Source: Pomacea canaliculata (taxonomy: Eukaryota > Mollusca > Gastropoda > Architaenioglossa > Ampullariidae). From it: a stretch of DNA of 64,000 bases. The stretch lies in contig NC_037596.1 of assembly GCF_003073045.1 (NCBI RefSeq), positions 11,529,950 through 11,593,949 on the forward strand, written 5' to 3'. The position numbers were made by a program, and so were the translations under genes. Shown one piece after another: positions 23,506 to 35,229 of the stretch (the first letter of the stretch is position 1; every line of letters starts with the position of its first letter). The notes beneath the pieces are model-generated. The model saw only the letters and a list, made by a program, of their open reading frames with translations, made no database searches and had not been told where the DNA came from.

Positions 23506-25899
23506 ATGTGGAAATATTTCCTGGTGCAGTTTATATGTGCATTAGCCATTTTGCAGAGAACAATTTCTGTCCAGAATTGTAAGTGTAAGATTTTAACTTT
23601 TGGTTACGATAATGTCATAGATATACAAATATCTTGCTAGAGTACTTGAGTTTTATCAAAATGTAGGTTTTGATCAACCAAAGACGTTTTTTTTCAAATA
23701 TATATTAAGAACCTAAACAGGTTGTATGGTAAACCTACTGAAAAACCTCCGTTCTATTAACTTGAATTCACTTGAATCAAGTTACATTTGATACAAATAG
23801 TGTTATCTGTTTTATAATGTAAGAGCTTTCTTTTGTGTCTTTGTACATCCAATATTTAGTTGCCGTATCAAACCAAACAGCATTAACGACCCCTTGAATC
23901 AGTATTGCTCCGGAACAAACTTCGAACACTACTAGATATAGTTATCAAAGGAATCTAAAAATTTGAGGAAACAAAGAAAATATAAATTATCTACACCACA
24001 CAGATTGTAAAATTAAAGACACAGCAAACGTGCATGTTTAATAGTAAAGAGCATATAAATAATTCAAAGCAATTTAAAGTAAACTATTTGACGCATTTAA
24101 CAAAGAGGAATGTTAAAAATATCATTTATTTAAAATTTCTCTAATATTTTGGGACATTGAGCAAATATTTTACTGATGATGGGAGAAAAAAATGTCTTTT
24201 ATATAATTTTTTTAATCTTATAATTCCAACCGAATATGAATATATTGTTCGTTGCAGAGGAAGATCTGTTTTCCTCTAAATAGTTCAAAGTTTCTAAGAA
24301 GATAAAAAGTCATCTAAACCATCATATAAATGAATCAGCATCTTTATATTAAATTGTGGAATTTGATTTAAGTGCTGTATTTTGTCGCACTGTCGTGGTA
24401 AAAATGTGACAAGAGAAAATTGTCTAGAATATGAAGGCTAAAGGACAGCATTTTTTGCTTTTTGCTCAATGGAGTATAAGCTTAACAAAGGTTTTTTTTG
24501 TTCGCTATCATTACAGATATAAATGTTTATGCCACTCATTGGCCAAAATATGTTTCAAAATCCATAGGTGCACTACTGGATTTTTACAACTTTAAGGGAA
24601 ACACCCTTTTTGTTGAGGAAAACAACTACGTCAACCTGACGTTCTGGCTGAACACATCAGCCTGTAATCAGTCTGACATGGTCTATAGAATTAAGGTACA
24701 AACCTTGACGAACGTGGGTAACGTGGAATACGATGGAAGAATCATTCAGGTGGGCAACAGCTGCACTGAAGTAACAAGAGTATTTGCTGGATGCCTCACT
24801 CCGGAAGGTCCAGGAAGATTGTACAAGATAATGAACCAATCACACGTGGAAACTGAGTGGACGTGGACATGGAAAGACATAGACTCAGATGAGTTAGCAA
24901 CCGCCAGTAAACGGCTAAATCTTCAGCCTGCCCGTAAGTCTGATTTTACCAAATATCTGTGCCTGCACGCCATACACGAACGTGGTTTCAAACAAACATT
25001 GATAACTCTTAATAACTACTGTCGATGTAGACAGATTCATCAAGAAAGGTAGAGGTGGGCGTCTTATTTGCAAAGTTTGGAACTTACAGGCAGAGCAAGT
25101 AAAAACTAGACGGCCCAAAATTTTTACCGTTTAAAGCAACAGATTTATGTAAAATGTAGAGCTTGTGCCGTACTTCCTGTAGTCTGTAAAGTCTTAAGTG
25201 TTTCAGAATCTCTTTTTGTCGACCTTCATTTTTGACAATTTTTTTTCATAAATTATAATTAGTGAAGATGAAAAAGTAATAATTTTAAATTGATATTTTT
25301 AGTATCACATACATCGCGTTCAATTTTTTTTTAATTTCTGACCTGGGTCGAGCTATTAAAACAAGACAGTTTTAAAAGCAGAATGATTCATGTAAAACGT
25401 CAAGAAGGGTTTCATCCTACTTTAGCTGGGGTCAATAGAATGCATTTAAATATACTGCAACAAATAGACTTAAGCTTACTTTTACTAGTTGCGATTGTCT
25501 CTCTATCTGCATTTCTTTCGTGTCTCACAATTTTTCCCGATTTAAAACTATTATCTCAACATCTGTTGAACTCAATGTTTTATATATTCTCCATTGCCTT
25601 AGATCCTCCTGAGTTTGTTGACAAATATGTAAAGATCTTCGCTTCTTCAAGAATCGACGAAGTAAGAATTCGTGTCAAGGCTCACACAACAGCAATCAGC
25701 GGATGCGATTTGATCCCACTGTCCTCAGAAGACAATATTACAAGAGAAGTGACATGTTTCCTAACTGGTAGCCCGCCTAATCTTGTCCTGAGTTTTCACC
25801 TTGAAAAGGAAAGCAACAGTATTCTAGGAATCTGGATGCTAACTCTTCGGAACTCAAAAGGCTCTGCGCATACAACATTACATGTTATCGAAAATTTAG
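23506..25899 (+). CDS. P-family receptor ectodomain E (SP + N + Ig3, no Ig2)
   Basis: Three exons: signal peptide 23,506-23,578 (MWKYFLVQFICALAILQR), N domain 24,568-24,933 and Ig3 25,603-25,899. They are phase 1 at the junctions and the internal exons are multiples of three (366 and 297 nt). N is full length: VNLTFWLNTSACNQSD, EYDGR, CLTPEGPGRLYK and WTWTWKD. Ig3 has PPEFVDKY, GSPPNLVLSF and WMLTLRNSKGSA. No Ig2-type exon exists in the 669 bp between N and Ig3; phase symmetry lets them join in frame. N starts behind a CATAG acceptor and ends in CCC before the GT rather than the usual T. No membrane exon is found; a decayed tail exon lies at 27,688-27,885. The gene is probably decaying or secreted. 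Confidence 0.55.
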
Positions 25900-26351
25900 G
25901 TAAGTACACGTATACTAAGTTGGATAACTAAAAATCTGGAAGTAGTTTTTTTTTTCAATCCATGAAAAGTGTTATCAATTTTAGTATTTCTGATTATTTA
26001 TGAGGTGTATACCTCAATAATTTAAAATATTATACAGGCGTCTGCTATTACGTCCGTTGTATCGTGCGCTACTTACCTTTGGCAATTTGTCACATGGCCG
26101 ACGCATGACATCGGAGGTATTTTATTATCCTAAACTTTTATTGCAAGAAAATATTATGGTGGAATAGCTGATTAGGGAAAATGGACATCAGAAACAAAAC
26201 TACATTTACAAAGTTTTAATGATAACAATATTAACTACTGTTTGAGACTGTTCAATCAAATTGAAACGTGCGCAACGCCTGGATGTTTAAAGGTGAGTAT
26301 AAATCTATATTAAAAACTTAACTAATCCGTCAGTTGTGCAAATAGATTATT

Positions 26352-26547
26352 CATTCACAAGGTTGCCAGCTGTCAGCATCAATCAGAGAGAGAATGAGAC
26401 ACAGTTCTGATTATTCGGACGCTGAAAGTCTGCATTCCTCGTGGTTCTGAAAAAACTTATTTTAGCACGAGAAATGCAAAATTTCAAAGTCCGAATAACC
26501 TGAACTGTCACTGTGATTGGTGTTGACAGATGGCAGTGTTGTGAATG
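26352..26547. mobile_element. Foldback (long inverted repeat) element
   Basis: The left arm (26,352-26,443, 'cattcacaaggttgccagctg' onward, ending 'gcattcctcgtg') is the imperfect reverse complement of the right arm (26,466-26,547, 'cacgagaaatgc' to 'ttgtgaatg'). The loop is about 22 bp. This is a MITE- or foldback-like hairpin in the 3' flank of E; it has no coding capacity. Confidence 0.65.
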
Positions 26548-26559
26548 GTGTACTGACGT

Positions 26560-27680
26560 GACGTAGTACACAGTGGAGTTCGTTGATTGCAGGTGCGAAT
26601 CCTAGGGAATACTTAATTAATTAACGGATGGGTTCTGGAGATTGAAAGTTATAGGTGAGGTTTATATCGCCTATATCTACCGATATCTGCAAACAATTTA
26701 AACCATTCAGTTGGTCTTTAAGGAAATTTGCTACAATTTAGCAAAGCACTGAGCTTCTAAAATACTACAGTGGAATACTTTTTATCAGTCTTTTTTTTTT
26801 TTTTTGGTGGGGGTGAAGTCTACAATTTTAGTTGATTTGTCATATTTTATATTGCTTTTTTGCTCACTTACAGCCTGGTCCTTAGCAGTGGCTGAAGCAC
26901 TGTGAGTAGCAGTAGTAGTTGAAAATAGATGTTTTTTCTGTTCTCTACACACAAGATTTTGCCAAACATGCTCAATCGTTTGACAGTATTTGATTTGTTG
27001 AAAATGGTATTAACCCCTGTTTTGGATGTTGGTGTAGAGATATGGCTGCATGTACAGAGAAAATGGTAAGCTTTAAGCCTGATGCATTGCGGATGAGCTT
27101 AAGTCTTTGACAAGACTTATCGTGGCTGAAATTCCTGTCACATCGTCCTATACACTGTCTATCTGCGAATCATGATGAGTAACATGCAAGCAGTTTGTGA
27201 GATATAACAGGAACATTTAAATATCACACTATCTCTCGGTATCACTTCCCTGTAACGGATTTCGAATGGAAACTGGATTTTCTTTAAACCTACTTGTCAC
27301 ATTCTTCAAACTGTCGAAGACAAAGCATATAACAGAAATTCTGTTTAAAAAAATTATAAAAACTTCTTGGCAAAATGTTTCATATGATACTTTTGGACCA
27401 CATATTTAGGAAAGAAAGAAACATAGAGTAAATAAAATGTTTGTATGAAGTGTGCTTAATAAATGAAATTTTTATGTTTTTGAATTTTTTTTAAATACTA
27501 ATAGTCTAATGATTTTCAATTTAAAAAACGTATCAATATTCTTCACGACATAATAATTAGGACATTTGAGATAAATTTAACGATTCTGCACATATTGATA
27601 GCTTTGTAAGTGTAAGTGAATACACATGATCATTGGATTGCTTTATTAGATAATACAATTATCATTACATACTATATCTC
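26560..27680. other. 3' flank of E, homologous to that of D
   Basis: Positions 26,820-27,090 match D at 21,630-21,790 and 22,140-22,200. No membrane exon like 49,177-49,329 is found here. A T-run lies at about 26,789-26,803. Confidence 0.45.
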
Positions 27681-27687
27681 AACAGAA

Positions 27688-27885
27688 GTCAATGTGCACT
27701 TCTAATGGGTGGAATGCAGATGGCTTAATAGACGGAGACCTAGATTTCTCAAACACAAGAACGACCCATGAAGCCATCACAGAAGTATGGGGGAAACAGA
27801 AATGCCGCCATCCACTTCACTGCCATGATTACAGGCAAACGACTGACAGAATTGGCGTTCACAAAAGTGCTTCTTCAAGATGAAT
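27688..27885 (+). pseudogene. Decayed cytoplasmic-tail exon of E
   Basis: Aligns to the last exon of F (52,572-52,781), including an acceptor 'ctcaacag'. F reads DGLVYGDLDFSN and E reads DGLIDGDLDFSN, so the ITIM tyrosine is aspartate (TAT to GAC). Downstream, small indels shift the frame across the second tyrosine motif (TEYAAI in F), and the frame returns at DYRQ against NYRQ. With no membrane exon nearby, this tail looks non-functional. Confidence 0.65.
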
Positions 27886-27899
27886 GTGCGAAGACTTTA

Positions 27900-28560
27900 A
27901 TTAAATAGCAATTAATTTACTAGGAGTTTACAACAAAGTTAGTCATAAAAATGATTAATTGTAATCAATATATGAGCTCATGAACCTGAAACTACATCAA
28001 TGGGTGAATAAATTTTTAAGGAGATTCATATAATAATATTGGCCTTCTGTGTGTTGTTGTTTACACGTTTTTTGTATTGAGACTCTTCATCTCAAGTTCT
28101 ACAATGTCCACACACAAAGTGTTTGTCAACATAGTCCTGCATAAAATGACAGTTGTCATAATACTTCGTCTTCTAATCACAGAAACTTCGATCATCGAGA
28201 TAATCGCTTTTGTCTATTAGATATAGAAGTCGTTTGTAAAAAATGGTTGTCCGAAAGCTAATTTTATTAAATATCTACTACGAATCTCAGAAACACGAAC
28301 AGATTGACATCAATATATAAGCTTTACTTGAAACTAAGACTTTGTCTAATAGGCTGAACCGTAACATTTCACTGACACTCTGTAATTGTCGACATTTTCC
28401 AGGCGCAAAAAAAGAGATGAGGCATTTTGTTTTTAAGTACACTTATTGACAGTTCAAGCCCCATATGTTCCACAAAAAAAGCAAAAAAAAAAATAATTAA
28501 TTTTACGATGCTTTTGTCACTGTCTCATATCTCTTTATTCATGATTTGACATTATACTTT
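27900..28560. other. 3' flank of E, no gene seen
   Basis: AT-rich, no recognised domain or RNA gene. By position it corresponds to the 3' flank of F after 52,790. Confidence 0.45.
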
Positions 28561-28566
28561 ATCAAT

Positions 28567-28774
28567 CAGACCATCGCTAGGGGAAGAGAGGGGCGGCGGA
28601 AGGTATGACTGTCCAAGGCCCTGGTCCTGATGGGGGCCCCATACTAAAAATTGCACCGTCGGGATGAGGTATTCCGTAATTATTTTATAGACCTATTACG
28701 TATGTTGTAACGGTTTCCAAAAGACCCGCAATTCTATTTGCCCAAGGAACCGCATCCCCCTAGCGCCGGCTCTG
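28567..28774. mobile_element. hAT-like MITE with TATCAAT target duplication
   Basis: A 208-bp GC-rich element with inverted ends: the left begins CAGACCATCGCTAGGGG and the right end on the other strand reads CAGAGCCGGCGCTAGGGG. It is flanked by TATCAAT at 28,560-28,566 and 28,775-28,781. No transposase frame; non-autonomous. Confidence 0.75.
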
Positions 28775-28784
28775 TATCAATACA

Positions 28785-31440
28785 GAGCTTTAGAGAATAA
28801 AACGTGCAACTCTGATGTGACTGTCATACAAAAGGCTCTTTTACATCGAGATATTCTCACAATTACTGAGAAACACTAGACCTCGTCGAGCACAATCAGG
28901 CTAAAACAGCCGTTCTCAGATGTTGACCAGAAAGTGGGATTTCTTGGAAAATAGACGTATCGCCCAACAGTTCCGCTTGTCTGTTCTAACGACCACAAAT
29001 TGCTTCCTAATTCGGTTTAAACTTCAGTCACTTGACAGGTGAAAGAGTATCCTTTGTGGACACCGAATAGTGAGTTGCAGAAGCGCATTTCTGATCTGAG
29101 ATATCTTAGCCATTTGTGGTATTTTGCTTCCCTGTCGCAGGAAACACATATTTAACTATTTTCTAGCAAATCGAACAACATATTGATGGGTCAGTTCAGC
29201 AAAGAGTGCATTACCTTAATCCGTCAGTGTTTTACAAGTAAACCCTGTGAGGAGATAAAATAAAGTCGTAGACCATTACTATCACTCACATAAATTATAA
29301 ATTATATAAATAATAAATTATTATTATTATTAACCTATTAGGCATCTTCTGTGACCTTGCTTTGCTTGTGTAGACTTTTGCTTTCTCTGTATTTAGTATG
29401 GATTAGTGTTGTACCCATTACCGCATATATATATATATCTAAAAAATTGTGTTATGACAGTATTTCGCCCGAAACTTCAGTGGCAATTTAATGAAGATAT
29501 AAATTTAATTATGCGCTTTATAAATGTTGCATGTATTATTAATAATAATTATAGGCTACAGACGTAGAATATATTCAAAATTAGTTCCTTTGCTCGAATC
29601 AGACATTCTCTTCTTTTCTTTAATTCCATTTGGGCAAACCGTTCTACACATTCTAATCTCAGGCTTACAAGAGTAAGGCGGAAGGTTAATAATTGGTAGG
29701 TTTATAGCTCAGTTTTTGGTAGCCACTCTTTGAAAGGGACGGTAGTACGAGACGGGATAAGATCGAATAAGCACCATTTCTGTTCTAATAAGAGCATACT
29801 ATTATAATTTTGAGTTACACCTGTTTCACTTTCAGAAAGGAAGTAGTTTAAAAAAGTAGTGTTTGATAAGACCTGCAACTCACATTGCAGGCGACCTTTT
29901 GAACTGATGGCCTCTCTTGTGACTAACATTCAAGAAATGACAAAGAGTTTTAGGCACTGTTTATATCACAAGAAGTCTGAGACCTTAATGATGGATCTGA
30001 ACTATAACGAAGCTGGTTTACTCATTTTTTCAGTTTACTAATGGCATTAAAGAATGTTTACTGCTCTCTGTGCGTTTGAAATATAGATATGTGTCTTTTA
30101 GTGGACATCATTGTAACTCATTATACATGCTCAGTTGCTTTGCTAAAATATTAAACTCTTGTTACTAAGTAAATATGATGCTGTGGTAAGTTCAGCTTAG
30201 CTTTAAAATTAAGTGTTGAAGTAGAGTATGCATTTAAAACCATCCTGCAGAATCGTTTGAGACATATTCCTACTGAGTGACAAAGTGCACTTCCGCTTCC
30301 ATCCGTCATCTTCAAGAAAAACGCAAAAAGTAAAATAGTAATAAAAAAATAGGTCCCGCAATCTTCTCAATCAGTGATGTGTAAGAGATCACATTTCTCC
30401 AGGTCAGCTTTACTCGCTACCTTACCTTCCCCACCTCTGTAAGGAGTCAGGTACTCATTCCCAACAGCTGCTCCATGCAAGTATCGAACCGGCAAGTTTT
30501 TTGCAGATTCTTTCCCGAAAAAGTAAAAAAAACCTGACTCTAATATTTGTTAATGTGTGCCAATGTCCAGTTATCATGGAGTAGTGTCAGCAGTTTTGCT
30601 GCGGACTCATTTGACGATGAGGTATCTACAGGTAACCAAAAAAAAATTTGAATCAAACTCACCTGAAGACAAATCTAGAGCCAACTTCGCAGGCTTACAC
30701 GCACACACATAAGAGTACAAGCACGGAGATGACACACAACTGCAATGGAGGTTGTATATATATATGCTGATTACGCACCAAAAAAAAACCTCTTTGAAGG
30801 CAGAAGAGAAATTTTGTTCAATGTGTTCAAAGGGATCTTTATTAATCATTCTTTCCTGTCCTCTTTTTCACCTCATTTATACAAGCAAGCAAGCACGCAC
30901 GTACACATAGATACACAAACACACACATTAATATGGATGTATCTTACAATATAACAGATATGAACAGCTGAAAGTTGTGGTACAAACGCTTGTCAAAATA
31001 AAAATGTATTATGTCTGTGAACATGCGGGTAGATAATCTCTACTTTGATGGTTGAAACTCAAAACAACCCCTCTAATCACACAGAAACGGGTACCTGATT
31101 TTGCAGGAAAGGTTAAGGAGATAGAGGAACGTTTTCAAGCTTATGCATCCACATTTTCTAACCTACACTCAGTGAACCCCTTACGATTATTGTCCCTACA
31201 GCCTCTGAGTCAGAGGGTTCTTGTTATAAATGAAGTGTCGAACGTTCTCGAATAAAAGCATGTCCTTTAAAGACGTCCTTTGTGATATCTGCGGGAACCA
31301 CTCATTACTTTACCTAGGTTATGACCCTAATTTAACATCAACGGGAAACTGTAAAGTCGTCCTATTGATCAACAACATATACCTCATTGTTGTCGTTGTT
31401 GCTGTTTCCAATAACACCACTCTGAAATACAAAGGATAAA
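28785..31440. other. Gene-poor stretch
   Basis: No exon of either receptor family and no recognised protein domain. Contains TTA/TA microsatellites near 29,300-29,335 and 29,428-29,440. A short GC-richer piece near 30,380-30,500 carries a B-box-like GGTTCGATAC on the minus strand without a visible A box. Confidence 0.45.
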
Positions 31441-31469
31441 GCTGTCTTTCAGTGACAGTGAAAGACGTG

Positions 31470-31815
31470 TAAGAAAAATCACATTGTCCCCTTCAAGTAC
31501 TAACACCCTTCACTGATTACAAGTCTTTATTGTAACTAAATCAAGACTCGTCAACAAATAGACTTATAAAGAAGGAACATATTAGTGAGCATGACTGTAG
31601 CCATTATGAGAACGGGTTTCAATTTGTACCCTTTAAGGAAACGAAAACGTCCTAATCTATCCTTCCATTCACCCTCCCAATCCTCACTTCTAGCTGAGAA
31701 CTGAGATCAAGTACTTTCACTTCCAGTTCTACGTCCTCCTCTTCAGTCCTTAAAACTTCCTTAACATAACGCGCTTGATATTCCGATGCACTGAATTGCA
31801 CGTGAAATCGTTCGC
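31470..31815. repeat. Distal 3'-flank homology to gene F (55,570-55,925)
   Basis: Shares 'gtaactaaatcaaga', 'tattagtgagcat', 'gatgagaacg'-type and 'gaaatcg..cgcaaagt' blocks in the same order with 55,570-55,925. It lies about 3.6 kb behind the E tail relic; the F counterpart lies about 3 kb behind the F tail. So E once had the same 3' layout as F. Confidence 0.6.
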
Positions 31816-31849
31816 AAAGTCTTACGCCTTATTTACATTTTATTTTACT

Positions 31850-34090
31850 TCTGCATTTATTCTAAGAACACTAAAGCAACACAGCTCGTTAAAGAGTCGT
31901 GTTATAATCCTAGTAGTAACTTACAGGATTGAAGTGTGCAATTAATCTTATTAAAGCTTTGTCGAGAGAGCTGGGTCTTTTGCATTCTACAGATTTATTG
32001 TATGATAAATTATTACAATGCATTATTCATGGTAATACACTAATTTCACACCTTATTCATGCCTTATTTCTGTCTGAGCTAGACAATACCTTGAATTTGA
32101 ACACACGTTTTATGGGAACAGTAATTTATTTAAGTCAGTCACACAGACACATTTATGTTAATCATCCATGCAGAAATATCAAAATCAGAAATCTACTGTT
32201 TCACACAATTCGAACCCGAAACCAGTCCTTAGTTACCGGCAGAAATGTGAGGTGTGGTGTAAATTCCCATTCTCTGTTTCGTTGGTAGCTCTTCCGTAAA
32301 GAAGGCGGCTTCGATGTGCTTACTCTAGCTGATGACAGACTAACATTGGTTTCCTTGGCAACATTGGTAATCCTTCATTGTTAATCACCTTGCAACACAT
32401 TGTTTTCTTGGTGTAATGATTTGTGTTAATGATCTAATGTTTGACTAGAGACAGGTTGTGTAGTTTCCCTGCACTCCATCAATCACTCTCCTCAAAACGG
32501 CGTTTCTTCCTATGAAGTACACAAACAACCATTGTGTGGATGGATGGTGGTTGGGGGATGGGTCGAGGTTTGTGTTAAAGCCTGGACAGGTGTAAGAAGA
32601 GAGTAAGCTCGTAGTATGGGATGTTGATGCTCTAGTGAGTCTAGTCTGTTTTGGCTATTCTTCTTAAAACTTTATCTCTGTAAATCTTCGTGTATTGGAA
32701 ATTATACACTTCATTTTGGTGACATTATTAGCAGAACGATGAACGAGCACCATGCCTAATACTAGGTGGGACAAAGGTCCTCCTTGCCTACACCCTCGGA
32801 TCTATAACCATCAGAACTGCTCAGTGTCGTAGGAGGCGCTGATGTTCGTGCCTACGGTTGACAGCTTTCGGCTTTTCCCGCAATTGCTAATAGATGACTA
32901 GATCGCAGAGTGCGGGTGTACTGCACGGTCGAAGCCTAAGCCCAGCTGGCCTAAGCCTCTTCCTGTCAATACTTAAAAATGACTAGAGTACTAGATCTTA
33001 GCACTGGAAAATCTGTGCAAGAAGAAAATGCATGAAGTGGTTTTGTAGTTTCTTAAATGAACCTAGTTTTGTGATTTTTTTTTTTTTTGAAAATAGTCAT
33101 ATACAGAGTTTTCATTGTATGATGTTCATGTAGACATCAACATACGGTACTCTTACCATGAAGTTTAAGAGTATGGCTTTTTCCCCTGAAGTGATGCAAA
33201 AGGTTCACTAAAAAAAGACATGAACAGCGAGGACTAAGTAATTCCAGTACATCTAGATTACTGACAGAGACGCATACGCTCGCATGGACACATATCGATT
33301 AACAAGTACACACAATATACATCGATACATAAAACATCAATGTCAATACTTTTCCAAAGAAATCTGTATTTATGTAATCAATTAGCTGTCTAATTCGGTC
33401 GCTCAAAGTTGTGAACATGGAGAGGCAGCCCGTGTTATAGATTTTGTACAGTTTACATGCCGCTCATAGGCAACACTTCCTTTAGTAAACCTGTGACGAA
33501 TGAGTCACTCTGCTCATGGGCCTAGTCTCTCTTTTTTCGATTTTTAGAAGTCGCTACCTCTGCATTGCATGTGTATTACGAAACAGAAAGAGTAGGAAGA
33601 AAAAATGAGTACAGCCAGGATGATGGCTGGAAATATCACCCTAGTCATGTATTGTCTGTTTACCTTTTTCCAAATGTATGAATCATCATGTATTTTCGTT
33701 TCATAATTTTAAATAACTGCGACGTCATTGTAAACATACAGAAGAAAGAAAAGACTAAAATGAATGTATGTCTTGTGTTACGGTGAAAAGTAAGATGGTA
33801 GTTGTTTTCCGTAGTAGATTTGAGCGACAAAGCATCAGTCCCAGGCGCCTATGTCGTCGTCCATGGTTTGTTTTGGGTCCAATCTATGGTGCCAACCTCT
33901 CCAAGAAAATGAGTCTTTTGAAATCAAGATATTTTAAAGCAAACCAGTTTATTTAACATCCAACATCTTTTTGTCACGTATGTCTAAGATAATGTGTATC
34001 AAACAGAGGAATTTAGCTTCTTTCTGTGACCAGAAAATAGGAAAGCTGCACGCATTTTGTCAATACCCTAACATGTACAAACGAAGAAAA
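31850..34090. other. Gene-poor stretch
   Basis: An open frame of 119 codons at 31,929-32,288 has no recognised domain and no splice context. A T-run sits near 33,079-33,089. The piece near 32,720-32,960 is GC-richer and unassigned. Nothing can be supported as a gene. Confidence 0.4.
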
Positions 34091-34099
34091 ATTGTATTA

Positions 34100-34465
34100 T
34101 TAAGCTAATGTAAACGCTATTCCATGCCAACATGCAAAAGTAACAGACACCTACAATCGTTTGTACCATCTGCGGTCCAGCTGCTCAACCTCAGATGAAG
34201 TGTCAGTGGTGTGTGTGTGATGGTGTAGCTGAGCACATGATTATTCTTGATGTAAGTTTGTTGTTTGTTTTATAGTATATATCTCTAATTTCCCTTGCCT
34301 TCTTTTTTCATTTCTAATATTTTTCATGTTAACACCTTTTACCGCTGCACCTTGTAACAAACTTTATTCTTATTTTATTGTTTTACTTTTTTAACTAGAG
34401 CACCTTTCCATGGTCATATTGCCCACTGGGAGAAATAAATTTAATCGTTGTCATGCGCTCTCTCG
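34100..34465 (+). mobile_element. LINE 3' end (last residues of ORF2 plus 3' UTR)
   Basis: The plus strand reads RHLQSFVPSAVQLLNLR then a stop near 34,196. This matches the conserved end of jockey/CR1-type ORF2 (NSFVPSAIxLLN). The 3' UTR ends 'ccactgggagaaataaattt' near 34,440. A similar 3' end is at 41,690-41,830. Confidence 0.6.
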
Positions 34466-34469
34466 CACT

Positions 34470-35225
34470 GAATATTCCAAGAACCTAAGCAGAATCACTG
34501 TTTGATTATTCTGTAAACACTTGAAAGCCTTGAGTATATATGACTAGGTGTAAGATCAAGGACCATTCTCCCGATGTCAAAGGTTGCAGTGTTCCATTTT
34601 GGCAGCTCTTCTCACCAACACACTTTCACTGTATCCACTAAAACCGCACATAATCTCATCTTTACCATATACATATATACTTATATATTTTTATGTGTGT
34701 GTGTATATATACTTTATGTACAAATTCAAAAGCACAAAAATCTGCCCATAAACTGGATCTTGCATACTTTTTTGCCTCATCACCCGATTTGACTATCAAT
34801 TATATGTGCCTTGTCTCTTCGTGTCTCTTTACGAATTTGCTCTCAGGAAATTTTGACTAGCTATTGTCCTAGGGTGGGGAGAAAGGTACTGCTGAAGTAA
34901 TTGCAAGGGTGATGAAGGAAGAAAGCATGTATAGGTCTAAGTAATGTACTGTCATTATGAACAAATTGTGAAAAACTGAACTGATCAATCTTCCCCACAG
35001 TTTCAGTGTACTCTCTGGTCCTGTGCGGCTAGAATTAAAATAAGCAAGACAATGCTTTTTTGCAATTTACCCATCCCTCTTTATGGAGAAAAAAATAAAC
35101 TATGTAAATGAAGTAATTAAGGACTATGAAAATAATTAGAAATTCCAGGACCTAAGCTTTTAGTAGGGAAAGAATTTAGCAAACAAATATAATCTAGCAA
35201 GTGAAAGTACGAAGAAAAAAAAGCA
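34470..35225. other. Gene-poor stretch
   Basis: Contains a TA/TG microsatellite near 34,665-34,715. No recognised gene. Confidence 0.4.
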
Positions 35226-35229
35226 GTCA

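Noticed and set aside
30380-30500. tRNA or tRNA-derived SINE (GGTTCGATAC on the minus strand)
   Set aside because: A B-box-like match only; no A box, cloverleaf or clear 3' tail was found.
31929-32288. 119-codon plus-strand frame as a gene
   Set aside because: No domain, no splice context, no homologous copy in the window.
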